Below, in pieces: positions 33,567-41,438 of a stretch of DNA of 64,000 nt. Source of the DNA: Bacteroidales bacterium H5. Its GTDB lineage: Bacteria; Bacteroidota; Bacteroidia; Bacteroidales; Muribaculaceae. A program made the position numbers and the translations under genes. Numbering within the stretch: position 1 is the stretch's first letter; the number at the start of each line of letters is the position of its first letter. Below the pieces are notes generated by a model. The model made no database searches. It was not told where the DNA came from and worked only from the letters and a program-made list of their open reading frames with translations. Location of the stretch: positions 1 to 64,000 of the forward strand of contig DAAQ01000030.1 of assembly GCA_001701225.1 (NCBI GenBank), given 5' to 3'.

Positions 33567-34846
33567 TGGAGAAGACTCGGAAACAACGTACGCCGTGGGC
33601 ATGGGTTCCCACGCTCTATTTCGCACAGGGACTCCCCTATATCGCCGTGATGACTCTGTCGGTGATCATGTATAAAAAGTTCGGCATCTCAAATACCGAC
33701 ATAGCCCTCTACACGGGGTGGCTCTATCTGCCGTGGGTCATCAAACCGTTCTGGAGCCCCTTTGTCGACATCATATCGACCAAAAGGCGCTGGATTCTTG
33801 TGATGCAGTGGATGGTGGCGGCAGCCTTCGCGGCTATAGCCCTGACGGTGCCCGCGCCGATGTTCTTCCGGCTCTCATTGGGTGTTTTCTGGATTGTGGC
33901 CTTCGTCTCGGCCACCCACGACATCGCAGCCGACGGCTTCTACATGCTTGCGCTCGACGAGCACCAGCAGTCATTTTATGTGGGAATACGCTCGACTTTC
34001 TACCGCATCGCATCCGTGGCCGGACAGGGGGCGCTTGTGGTCGTGGCCGGACTTATAGAAGAGCGCACGGAGTCTTTGACAATGGCATGGCAGACGGTTT
34101 TCTTCATCCTCTCGGCCCTGTTTCTCGTTTTTGCGCTCTATCACTCTGCCTTTCTCCCGAGAGTCGAGCGGCCTGAGGGAGCCGAGCGCAAAGGAGCCGG
34201 AGAGATAACACGCGAGTTCGGCAAGGTTTTCGCCTCCTTTTTCACCAAGCCGGGCATCGTTACGGCGATAATCTTCATGCTGCTCTACCGTCTGCCCGAG
34301 GCGCAGCTTGTCAAGCTCATAAATCCCTTCCTGCTCGACCCTGCCGGGGCCGGAGGGTTGGGCCTGAGCACATCCGAGGTCGGAATCGTCTACGGCACCG
34401 TCGGCATAATCGGCCTGACACTCGGAGGCATCGTCGGTGGTATCGTGGCCGCAAAGCGCGGACTGGCTTTCTGGATCAAGCCCATGGCGTGGAGCATGTC
34501 GCTGACCTGCCTTACATTCGTCTATCTGAGCTTTGCCACGGCGCCGTCGCTGCTCACCGTCAACATCTGCGTATTCATCGAGCAATTCGGCTACGGGTTC
34601 GGATTCACCGCCTATATGCTCTATCTCATATATTTCTCCGAGGGCGAGTTTGCCACAGCCCACTACTCGATATGCACGGGGTTCATGGCACTCGGCATGA
34701 TGCTCCCCGGCATGGCCGCCGGATGGATTGAGGAACAGATCGGCTATCAGAATTTCTTCATCTGGACCATGGTATGCTGTCTTGCCACCATCGGAGTGAC
34801 ATATCTGCTCAAAATCAATCCCGAGTTCGGCAAAAAAGGGAGCTGA
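33566..34846 (+). CDS. ampG: AmpG-like muropeptide permease (MFS)
   Basis: A 426-residue integral membrane protein with about 12 helices. AmpG-type features: WVPTLYFAQGLPYIAVMTLS at the start, YLPWVIKPFWSPFVD, SATHDIAADGFYML and KRRWILVMQW. AmpG proteins import anhydro-muropeptides (GlcNAc-anhydroMurNAc-peptides) into the cytoplasm. The start shares its first base with the SpoIID stop (TGATG at 33564-33568); a longer frame to 33446 only duplicates the SpoIID coding end. The neighbouring NamZ and kinase genes support a wall-fragment role over a generic MFS role. Confidence 0.88.
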   Translation: MEKTRKQRTPWAWVPTLYFAQGLPYIAVMTLSVIMYKKFGISNTDIALYTGWLYLPWVIKPFWSPFVDIISTKRRWILVMQWMVAAAFAAIALTVPAPMFFRLSLGVFWIVAFVSATHDIAADGFYMLALDEHQQSFYVGIRSTFYRIASVAGQGALVVVAGLIEERTESLTMAWQTVFFILSALFLVFALYHSAFLPRVERPEGAERKGAGEITREFGKVFASFFTKPGIVTAIIFMLLYRLPEAQLVKLINPFLLDPAGAGGLGLSTSEVGIVYGTVGIIGLTLGGIVGGIVAAKRGLAFWIKPMAWSMSLTCLTFVYLSFATAPSLLTVNICVFIEQFGYGFGFTAYMLYLIYFSEGEFATAHYSICTGFMALGMMLPGMAAGWIEEQIGYQNFFIWTMVCCLATIGVTYLLKINPEFGKKGS

Positions 34847-34860
34847 ACCGTTATAATGGA

Positions 34861-36168
34861 ATGAAAACAATGACAGTCACCACCTTCTTGGCAGGTCTCG
34901 TGCTCGCGGCCTGCTCGCACGGGTCTACAGAGACTCCGGCTACCACAACAGAGACAACACATGCCCGGGCCTCCGCAGAGGTCAGGGCCGAAGCCACGGT
35001 GCGACCCGGCATCGAGGTGCTTGAAGCACAGGATTTCACCCCCCTCAAGGGTAAACGTGTCGGCCTCATCACCAATCCTACGGGGATAGACAACTCCATG
35101 CGGTCGACCATCGACATACTCGCCTCGGCCCCCGGAGTGAAGCTGACCGCGCTGTTCGCCCCCGAGCATGGCGTGAGGGGCGACCATGTAGCCGGAGCTA
35201 ACGTGGCCAACGACGTAGACAAAAAGACCGGCGTCAAGGTCTACTCGCTGCACGGCGCCACCAAGAAACCCACCCCCGAGATGCTGCGCGATGTCGACGT
35301 GCTGGTCTATGACATCCAGGACATCGGTTGCCGCAGCTATACGTTCATATCCACCATGGGACTGGCCATGGAGGCAGCCGCCCGTGACGGCAAGGAGTTC
35401 ATGGTGCTCGACCGCCCTAACCCGCTCGGCGGAGAGAAGGTCGAGGGCCCCGTTGTCGAGAAGGGCTATGAGAGTTTCGTGAGCAAGTATCCCGTGCCAT
35501 ACCTCTATGGGCTCACGCCCGGCGAGCTTGCCCGTCTGCTCAACGGCGAGGGGATGCTGGCCGGTGGCGTTAAAGCCGACCTGACAGTGATACCGATGGA
35601 GGGCTGGACGCGCCGCATGACATTCGGTGAGACCGGGATGCCGTGGGTACTCCCCTCGCCCCACATCCCTTACCCAGCGACAGCCCTGCTGTATCCCGCC
35701 ACCGGAATCATGGGCGAGCTGGACTATGTGTCGATAGGCGTGGGTTATACGCTGCCATTCGCCCTGACGGGAGCGCAATGGATTGATGCCCAGGCGCTGG
35801 CCGACGCGCTGACAGCGCTCAGGATTCCCGGCGTCGAGTTCAGGCCCATACACTATAAGCCGTTCTACGCTCTGTTCAAAGGTGAGAACCTGGGCGGAGT
35901 ACAGATATACATACGCGATGCCGCATCTGCCCCGCTGTCACTGATACAGTTCTATGTCATGCAGGAACTTGCGCGCCTCTATCCGGCACACAAGGCATTT
36001 GCCGCCGCGACAAAGGCCCGCATCGGCATGTTCGACAAGGTATGCGGCTCGGCACAGGTCAGGACGCTGTTCACAAAATCATACAAGGTCGCCGACATGG
36101 CCGGATTCTGGCAGAAGGACGCGGCCCGGTTCAAGGAAACATCACAAAAATATTATCTGTATAAATAA
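34861..36168 (+). CDS. namZ: exo-beta-N-acetylmuramidase NamZ-like lipoprotein (DUF1343)
   Basis: A 435-residue lipoprotein (lipobox VLAAC near residue 16) with a low-complexity Thr/Glu linker followed by the full DUF1343 domain: LKGKRVGLITNPTGIDNSMR, LFAPEHGVRGDHVAGA, VYDIQDIGCRSYTFISTM, VLDRPNPLGG and YGLTPGELARLLNGEG. Characterised members release MurNAc from the non-reducing end of glycan chains. It should act in the periplasm or at the cell surface. The ATG at 34861 is chosen because the signal begins there; the frame upstream is inside ampG. Its stop overlaps the kinase start (TAATG). Confidence 0.92.
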   Translation: MKTMTVTTFLAGLVLAACSHGSTETPATTTETTHARASAEVRAEATVRPGIEVLEAQDFTPLKGKRVGLITNPTGIDNSMRSTIDILASAPGVKLTALFAPEHGVRGDHVAGANVANDVDKKTGVKVYSLHGATKKPTPEMLRDVDVLVYDIQDIGCRSYTFISTMGLAMEAAARDGKEFMVLDRPNPLGGEKVEGPVVEKGYESFVSKYPVPYLYGLTPGELARLLNGEGMLAGGVKADLTVIPMEGWTRRMTFGETGMPWVLPSPHIPYPATALLYPATGIMGELDYVSIGVGYTLPFALTGAQWIDAQALADALTALRIPGVEFRPIHYKPFYALFKGENLGGVQIYIRDAASAPLSLIQFYVMQELARLYPAHKAFAAATKARIGMFDKVCGSAQVRTLFTKSYKVADMAGFWQKDAARFKETSQKYYLYK

Positions 36169-37010
36169 TGCTACTTATAGCCGACAGCGGAGGCACCTCG
36201 ACATCATGGGCGCTGTGCGACAGCAATGGCGACGTGACCCTCATCGACACATGCGGATATAATGCCGTACACTCGCCCGCCGGACTGCTGCACGACTCAA
36301 TCAAGGGCTCGGCGCTGATGGAGAGCGCGCACAAGATTGACAGAGTGCTGTTCTATGGCGCCGGATGCGCCGGAGAGAAACCCGTGAGACGGGTCAGGAA
36401 AGAACTTGACAAATGCTTCGGCAATGCGGATATAGGGATTGCGTCAGACATGCTCGGCGCGGCCCGCGCCCTGTGCGGACACGACACGGGCATAGCCTGC
36501 ATACTTGGCACCGGCTCAAATTCATGCCTGTATGACGGCACGGCAATCACAGCCAATACCCCTCCGCTGGGCTACATACTCGGCGACGAGGGGAGCGGGG
36601 CGTCGCTGGGCAAACGGTTTCTCGGACTGCTCCTCAAAGGGCACATGCCAAAGGAGATAAGCGACGCGTTTGCCATGCGTTATCCACGCCTTGATACAGC
36701 CGAGATAATCGAGCGCGTCTACCGCGGCACATCCCCCAATGCCTTTCTTGCCTCGATGTGCCTGTTCATATCCTCACACTCGTCACACCCCGCGATGAGC
36801 GATTTCATCGTCGAGGAGTTCAGACGCTTTTTCCGTCTCAACGTCGCCCCATACGAGGGTTCGCGGACACTCCCGGTGCATTTCGCCGGGTCAGTAGCCG
36901 CATATTTCAGACCGCAGCTCGAGAGAGCCGCCCAAGCCGAGGGGTATATCATCGGGACCATACTTGCCTCACCGCTTTCAGGACTTATCACATATCACAC
37001 AAGGGAATAA
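36168..37010 (+). CDS. BadF/BcrA-type amino-sugar kinase (GlcNAc or MurNAc kinase)
   Basis: A 280-residue ASKHA-fold kinase. Seen: the phosphate-1 loop LLIADSGGTSTSWALCD at the N-terminus, GIACILGTGSNSCLYDG (phosphate-2, about 110-126), GYILGDEGSGASLGKR (adenosine region) and PVHFAGSVAAYF near the end. BadF-type kinases in Bacteroidetes include N-acetylglucosamine and N-acetylmuramic acid kinases. Directly behind namZ and ampG, phosphorylation of MurNAc or GlcNAc released from the wall is the best reading. No MurQ etherase is encoded in this window. Confidence 0.85.
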   Translation: MLLIADSGGTSTSWALCDSNGDVTLIDTCGYNAVHSPAGLLHDSIKGSALMESAHKIDRVLFYGAGCAGEKPVRRVRKELDKCFGNADIGIASDMLGAARALCGHDTGIACILGTGSNSCLYDGTAITANTPPLGYILGDEGSGASLGKRFLGLLLKGHMPKEISDAFAMRYPRLDTAEIIERVYRGTSPNAFLASMCLFISSHSSHPAMSDFIVEEFRRFFRLNVAPYEGSRTLPVHFAGSVAAYFRPQLERAAQAEGYIIGTILASPLSGLITYHTRE

Positions 37011-37038
37011 ACCGTATAGACCGTACAATAGACCAGAA

Positions 37039-38193
37039 ATGAAAAAGAGTTTCATCGCACTTGCAATCGCTACATTCGCACTTGGCATCGCCGAGTTCGG
37101 CATGATGGGAATACTGGGCGACGTCGCCCGAGGCATAGGTGTAAACATCGTCCAGGCAGGACATTTCATATCGGCATACTCGCTCGGAGTCGCCATCGGC
37201 GCTCCCGGGCTCATACTGCTGCGCAGATGGCCCCTCAAGAAAGTGATGCTGCTCCTCGCAGGCATCATATTCGTCGGCAACCTCTGTGTCACACTCGCCC
37301 CGACATACCTGACCCTCCTGATTGCCCGTTTCATCTCGGGCCTACCCCACGGAGCATATTTCGGAGCCGGGGCCATCGTGTGCGAGCGTCTTGCTCCCGC
37401 CGGAAAGAAAGCCATGGCCGTAGCCGTGATGGTGGGAGGCATGACCATCGCCAACGTGGTCGGTGTCCCGCTCGCCACATTCCTCGCCAACATCCTCGAC
37501 TGGCGCCTCGCCTTCGCCGTGGTCGCCGCCTGTGGTCTGGCAGCCTATCTCAGCATCCGCACGTGGGTGCCCTACATCGCTCCCCTCCCCGACTCGGGCA
37601 TGAAAGGTCAGTTCCGTTTTCTCGCCCATCCCGGCGCATGGCTCATCTATGCCGGAGTCTTCTTCGGGCAGGCCTCCGTCTACTGCTGGCTCAGCTATAT
37701 CGAACCGCAGATGACACAGGTGACAGGCTTCTCGGCCGCTGACATGACATGGATAATGGTGATTGTCGGGCTCGGTATGGTGATAGGCAACGGATTGGCG
37801 GGACGGCTCTCAGACCGCCATCCCGCCGCCCTCGTCACCGGGCTCATCGCCGCCGCGCTCGTCGTCATAATGCCCGCGCTCTATTTCTGCACCCCCTACA
37901 AGGTGCCGAGCATACTGTTCGCCTTCGTCGCGCCCGCCTGCCTCTTCGGCATCGGAGGTCCCCTGCAATACCTCATCGTCAGGTATGCCAAAGGTGGCGA
38001 GATGCTCGGAGGCGCCGGCATACAGATAGCCTTCAACGTCTCCAACGCCTTCTCCGCCTCGATAGGAGGCCTCGCCATCCATCACGGCCTCGGCCTCGCC
38101 TCCCCCGCCATCATCGGCACCCCCTTCGCCATCATCGGCGCCACCGCCCTCCTCCTCCTCTACCGCCGCCAGCTCAAAGGCAAAGAAGACTGA
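37039..38193 (+). CDS. MFS transporter (AraJ/sugar-efflux-like)
   Basis: A 384-residue, 12-helix major facilitator protein. N-terminal MKKSFIALAIATFALGIAEF and GMMGILGDVARGIGV, the loop RFISGLPHGAYFGAGAIVCE, and VAVMVGGMTIANVVGVPLAT match the AraJ/YdhP group of sugar or drug efflux pumps. Last gene of the salvage operon, 28 bases after the kinase. The ATG at 37039 is used; the frame upstream runs through the end of the kinase gene. It might export excess recycling products; this is inferred only from position. Confidence 0.85.
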   Translation: MKKSFIALAIATFALGIAEFGMMGILGDVARGIGVNIVQAGHFISAYSLGVAIGAPGLILLRRWPLKKVMLLLAGIIFVGNLCVTLAPTYLTLLIARFISGLPHGAYFGAGAIVCERLAPAGKKAMAVAVMVGGMTIANVVGVPLATFLANILDWRLAFAVVAACGLAAYLSIRTWVPYIAPLPDSGMKGQFRFLAHPGAWLIYAGVFFGQASVYCWLSYIEPQMTQVTGFSAADMTWIMVIVGLGMVIGNGLAGRLSDRHPAALVTGLIAAALVVIMPALYFCTPYKVPSILFAFVAPACLFGIGGPLQYLIVRYAKGGEMLGGAGIQIAFNVSNAFSASIGGLAIHHGLGLASPAIIGTPFAIIGATALLLLYRRQLKGKED

Positions 38194-38247
38194 AAAAAGC
38201 GGTGTCACAACTTTGCCGGGGATAACCTGAGTCTCAAAAAAAAATCG

Positions 38248-38255
38248 TAACTTTG
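38248..38255 (+). promoter_or_regulatory. candidate -7 element before the restriction-modification genes
   Basis: TAACTTTG fits TAnnTTTG, but no TTTG lies 19-21 bp upstream. The 38194-38403 gap, the largest in the window, holds nothing else I can assign; it has a short A run and no clear terminator for the operon before it. Confidence 0.4.
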
Positions 38256-38403
38256 CAAAATAAACTGCGCTCGCGCTGACAAAGACCAATCTATGTAAGC
38301 AATAACTTATATACATCATTTCAGGAGTTTCCTTGTAGCCGCAAAGGGCTTGGTCGGCCGTCAGAACTACCCGGAAATCCTTCTGTTTCTTATGGAAAGG
38401 AAA

Positions 38404-39516
38404 ATGAATATCTTCTCTTTCTTTTCGGGAGCTGGCTTCTTGGATTTAGGATTTGAGTTGTCGGGCCATTTTAACATCGTATATGTTAATGAATACCATA
38501 AGGCTTTCAATGATGTATATAAGTATGCCCGTTCAAAAATGGGAATCCCCCCCCCTATTTTCGGCCATCACGTCGAAGATATAACAAGAATCATAGATAC
38601 GGATGAACTTGACGAATTAAAGCGGCAAGTCTCCCAATCTAAAAATGATGCTTTGACAGGTATCATAGGGGGACCTCCTTGTCCTGATTTTTCTGTAGCC
38701 GGGAAAAACAAAGGTAAAGAGGGGGAAAATGGAAAACTCTCCGGGACATATGTCAGGCTTATATGCGAGACACGTCCTGATTTTTTTCTTTTTGAGAATG
38801 TCAAAGGATTATATCGCACCGCTAAACATCGTGAGTTTTTCGAACATCTAAAATCTCAACTCATAGAGGCAGACTATCTCTTGACAGAGCAATTAATTAA
38901 TTCTATAGAATTTGGAGCGCCACAAGACAGAGACAGGATTATTTTGATAGGATTTAGAAAAGATATTGCACGGGAGCTTCATCTTCCTTATGAAGATTCC
39001 AAATTATTGGAATTTGATTGGGAAAGAAATAAACTGTTCTCAAGGGATGCCATCAATTTACCTTGGCCAAAAACCTCGCCTTACAACGAAGATATTCCTG
39101 TCGAAGCTCCAGACGGAATTATCAAGGAGTTGACAGTACAGTATTGGTGGGAGAAAAACGACGTCCTCAATCATCCCAATGCCAATATGTACTTTAAGCC
39201 AAAAGCCGGATTATATCGGTTTCAGTCAAAGGACGAAGGTGACGATAAAAAGAAATGCTATAAAAGATTGCATCGCTGGCGTTATTCCCCAACCGTAGCA
39301 TATGGTAACAATGAGGTACATATTCACCCGTATAAGCCCAGACGCATTTCTGTCGCCGAAGCGTTAGCGCTTCAGTCCCTACCTAAAGAATTTGAATTAC
39401 CTACGACTATAACACTCACAGATGCCTTCAAAACAATAGGCAATGGTGTCCCGTATATGGCCGCCTTGGGTATTGCAAAAAACCTATACGACTACATTTC
39501 AACCCACAATAAGTAA
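38404..39516 (+). CDS. DNA (cytosine-5) methyltransferase
   Basis: A 370-residue C5 methyltransferase with all key motifs in order: I (FSFFSGAGFLDLGFELSG), IV (IGGPPCPDFSVAG, catalytic Pro-Cys), VI (FLFENVKGL), VIII (QDRDRIILIGFR), a target-recognition region (about 200-310), IX (RRISVAEALALQSLP) and X (KTIGNGVPYMAALGIAKNL). The start at 38404 has AAAGGA just upstream; the frame's earlier starts do not. It is AT-rich (rows 38881-38940 and 39001-39060 are about 37% and 30% GC), unlike the surrounding chromosome, so it is probably acquired. Its stop overlaps the start of the McrB-like gene (TAATG). Confidence 0.95.
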   Translation: MNIFSFFSGAGFLDLGFELSGHFNIVYVNEYHKAFNDVYKYARSKMGIPPPIFGHHVEDITRIIDTDELDELKRQVSQSKNDALTGIIGGPPCPDFSVAGKNKGKEGENGKLSGTYVRLICETRPDFFLFENVKGLYRTAKHREFFEHLKSQLIEADYLLTEQLINSIEFGAPQDRDRIILIGFRKDIARELHLPYEDSKLLEFDWERNKLFSRDAINLPWPKTSPYNEDIPVEAPDGIIKELTVQYWWEKNDVLNHPNANMYFKPKAGLYRFQSKDEGDDKKKCYKRLHRWRYSPTVAYGNNEVHIHPYKPRRISVAEALALQSLPKEFELPTTITLTDAFKTIGNGVPYMAALGIAKNLYDYISTHNK

Positions 39517-41429
39517 TGGAACTCTCTCATCTTCTCAACCTCGTCGCAGAACTGCCTACTAACTCGACCCTGAATTATGTCCGTGGAACCGATACCTGTC
39601 GGTTTATAGATGTCAATATTCAGGAAGAACGTATTAACTCGCAGACCCCGACAGAAGAACATAAGTCATGGGCACCCACATATCTTAGGGAACTTGCCTC
39701 AAAGATTAGGGAGAATGTACCCTTTAACCTGAGCGGAATCCTCAATAACAAGGGTTCATTCCGACCCGTGCTTGAAACGATAATTGCTCACACACGAGAA
39801 TTCTATACCGTTCGCAAGGGGACTGCGACAGCACTTGTCTGGATTCCTTCTAAACCGAAAGAAACACTTGATTTGGAAGGAATAGATTTGAATGCAATCC
39901 CGGCACCTACTGATACCGACACGATAAATGTCTGTATGGCAATCATAAATCCTCTTAAAGAATCATATTCTCACAAAGAATTGGTTGATGAGCTAAAAAA
40001 GATGCATGCAGCATTAGGGACGACAGGCATTCATCTTTTTGGACTGAAATTCGGCAAGTTTCTTATTGATAAGCAAGCAAAAGATTTGTCGGAAATTGCA
40101 ACTGATGCAGGGATTCGTGAAACTTTTGGTATAGAGCTAAATAAGCTTAAAAATGTGTATCAAGCCATACATGAACATCAGTTTGGTGTCAGCTTTTACG
40201 AAGAAATTCATGTTAATCCCAAAGAAATTGCTTCCGCCAATTTCCTTAACGACAACAATTTCTCATATCTCCGTGCCATGCGCACGAAGCCTTTTTTGTT
40301 GCTCGCTGGTATCTCCGGCACAGGCAAAAGCCGCATAGTCAAGCAGATGGCCTTTGATAGCTGTCCTGACAATAAGGTATTGCGTTCAGACATGACCTCT
40401 CCGGGCAATTATTGCCTTATCGAGGTCAAGCCTAACTGGCATGACTCGACCGAACTCCTCGGCTATGAAAGCAATATCGGAGGCGCACATTATCAGCTCA
40501 CGCCGTTTGTGAGATTCCTCGCAAAGGCGATGTTATACCCGACTGTTCCTTTCTTTGTATGTCTCGATGAAATGAACCTCGCGCCGGTCGAGCAATATTT
40601 CGCTGAGTTTTTAAGCGTACTTGAAAGCCGGACCAAGATTGACGGGCATATCGTGTCTGAGCCACTTATCAAGGCTGACATTTTCAAAAAGTACAACCTT
40701 CGCAATTCCCTCTTTTCAACCGAGAAAGGAGAGACAGATTACAGCCAGACACAGGGTACTGTTGAGCCAGAGACCGCATACGGCAAGGAGGTGGAGGTGT
40801 ATGATTTCCTGAAGAGATATGGTCTGCGTATCCCGGAAAATGTAATAGTTGTCGGCACAGTCAATATGGACGAGACCACACATCAGTTCTCGCGCAAGGT
40901 TATCGACCGGGCAATGACCATAGAGATGAACCTCCCAGAGGGGGAACCTTTCATGGATTTCTTTAACAACAGTTCCGAGCTCGTTTACCGTTCAGCCCCT
41001 GCATCAGCCTCACTCTATCTTGCGACTGAGACCAAAGCATCGGATGTAGTCAAGGCTCTCGCTGAAGAAGATGCCGACAAAACCGACTGGCTTAAGGGAG
41101 AGGTCGCTTCGTTCCTGACGGCATTAAACACAGCCCTCGACGGCACTCCGTTCAAAGTGGCATACCGTGTTCAGAACGAGCTCATGCTGTATTTCTATCA
41201 GCTATGGCTCGAAGACAAAAGCATCGAGTGGGAAACCAATCTGAACACTGTCTGCGACCAAATCCTCATGATGAAGGTGCTCCCACGCATTGAGGGCGAT
41301 GACGAGCTTCTCGAGAAACCGCTTGAACGGCTCACTGCCTTCTGCGAGCCATACGCCAATGCCTCGAAAAAAATCAAAGAGATGTCCGAACGCCTCAGAC
41401 AATCCCGTTTCACCTCATTCTGGCCGTAA
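39516..41429 (+). CDS. McrB-like AAA+ ATPase/GTPase of a restriction system
   Basis: A 637-residue protein. The N-terminal 245 residues are an unrecognised, probably DNA-recognising domain. Then comes an McrB-type AAA+ motor: Walker A LLAGISGTGKSRIVKQ (about 262-277), HDSTELLGYESN, Walker B FFVCLDEMNLAPVEQYFAE (about 346) and the sensor VVGTVNMDETTHQFSRKV, where NMDE stands in place of the McrB NTAD motif. It would translocate or loop DNA for the nuclease encoded 9 bases downstream. GC content jumps near base 40,260, from about 33-43% before to about 50% after, exactly between the N-terminal domain and the motor. LlaJI-type systems pair C5 methyltransferases with such subunits. Confidence 0.88.
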   Translation: MELSHLLNLVAELPTNSTLNYVRGTDTCRFIDVNIQEERINSQTPTEEHKSWAPTYLRELASKIRENVPFNLSGILNNKGSFRPVLETIIAHTREFYTVRKGTATALVWIPSKPKETLDLEGIDLNAIPAPTDTDTINVCMAIINPLKESYSHKELVDELKKMHAALGTTGIHLFGLKFGKFLIDKQAKDLSEIATDAGIRETFGIELNKLKNVYQAIHEHQFGVSFYEEIHVNPKEIASANFLNDNNFSYLRAMRTKPFLLLAGISGTGKSRIVKQMAFDSCPDNKVLRSDMTSPGNYCLIEVKPNWHDSTELLGYESNIGGAHYQLTPFVRFLAKAMLYPTVPFFVCLDEMNLAPVEQYFAEFLSVLESRTKIDGHIVSEPLIKADIFKKYNLRNSLFSTEKGETDYSQTQGTVEPETAYGKEVEVYDFLKRYGLRIPENVIVVGTVNMDETTHQFSRKVIDRAMTIEMNLPEGEPFMDFFNNSSELVYRSAPASASLYLATETKASDVVKALAEEDADKTDWLKGEVASFLTALNTALDGTPFKVAYRVQNELMLYFYQLWLEDKSIEWETNLNTVCDQILMMKVLPRIEGDDELLEKPLERLTAFCEPYANASKKIKEMSERLRQSRFTSFWP

Positions 41430-41438
41430 CAGTAATAT

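Noticed and set aside
36164..38193. MurQ etherase or NagZ in the salvage operon
   Set aside because: None of the proteins shows SIS-domain or GH3 motifs. If these enzymes exist they must lie elsewhere in the genome.
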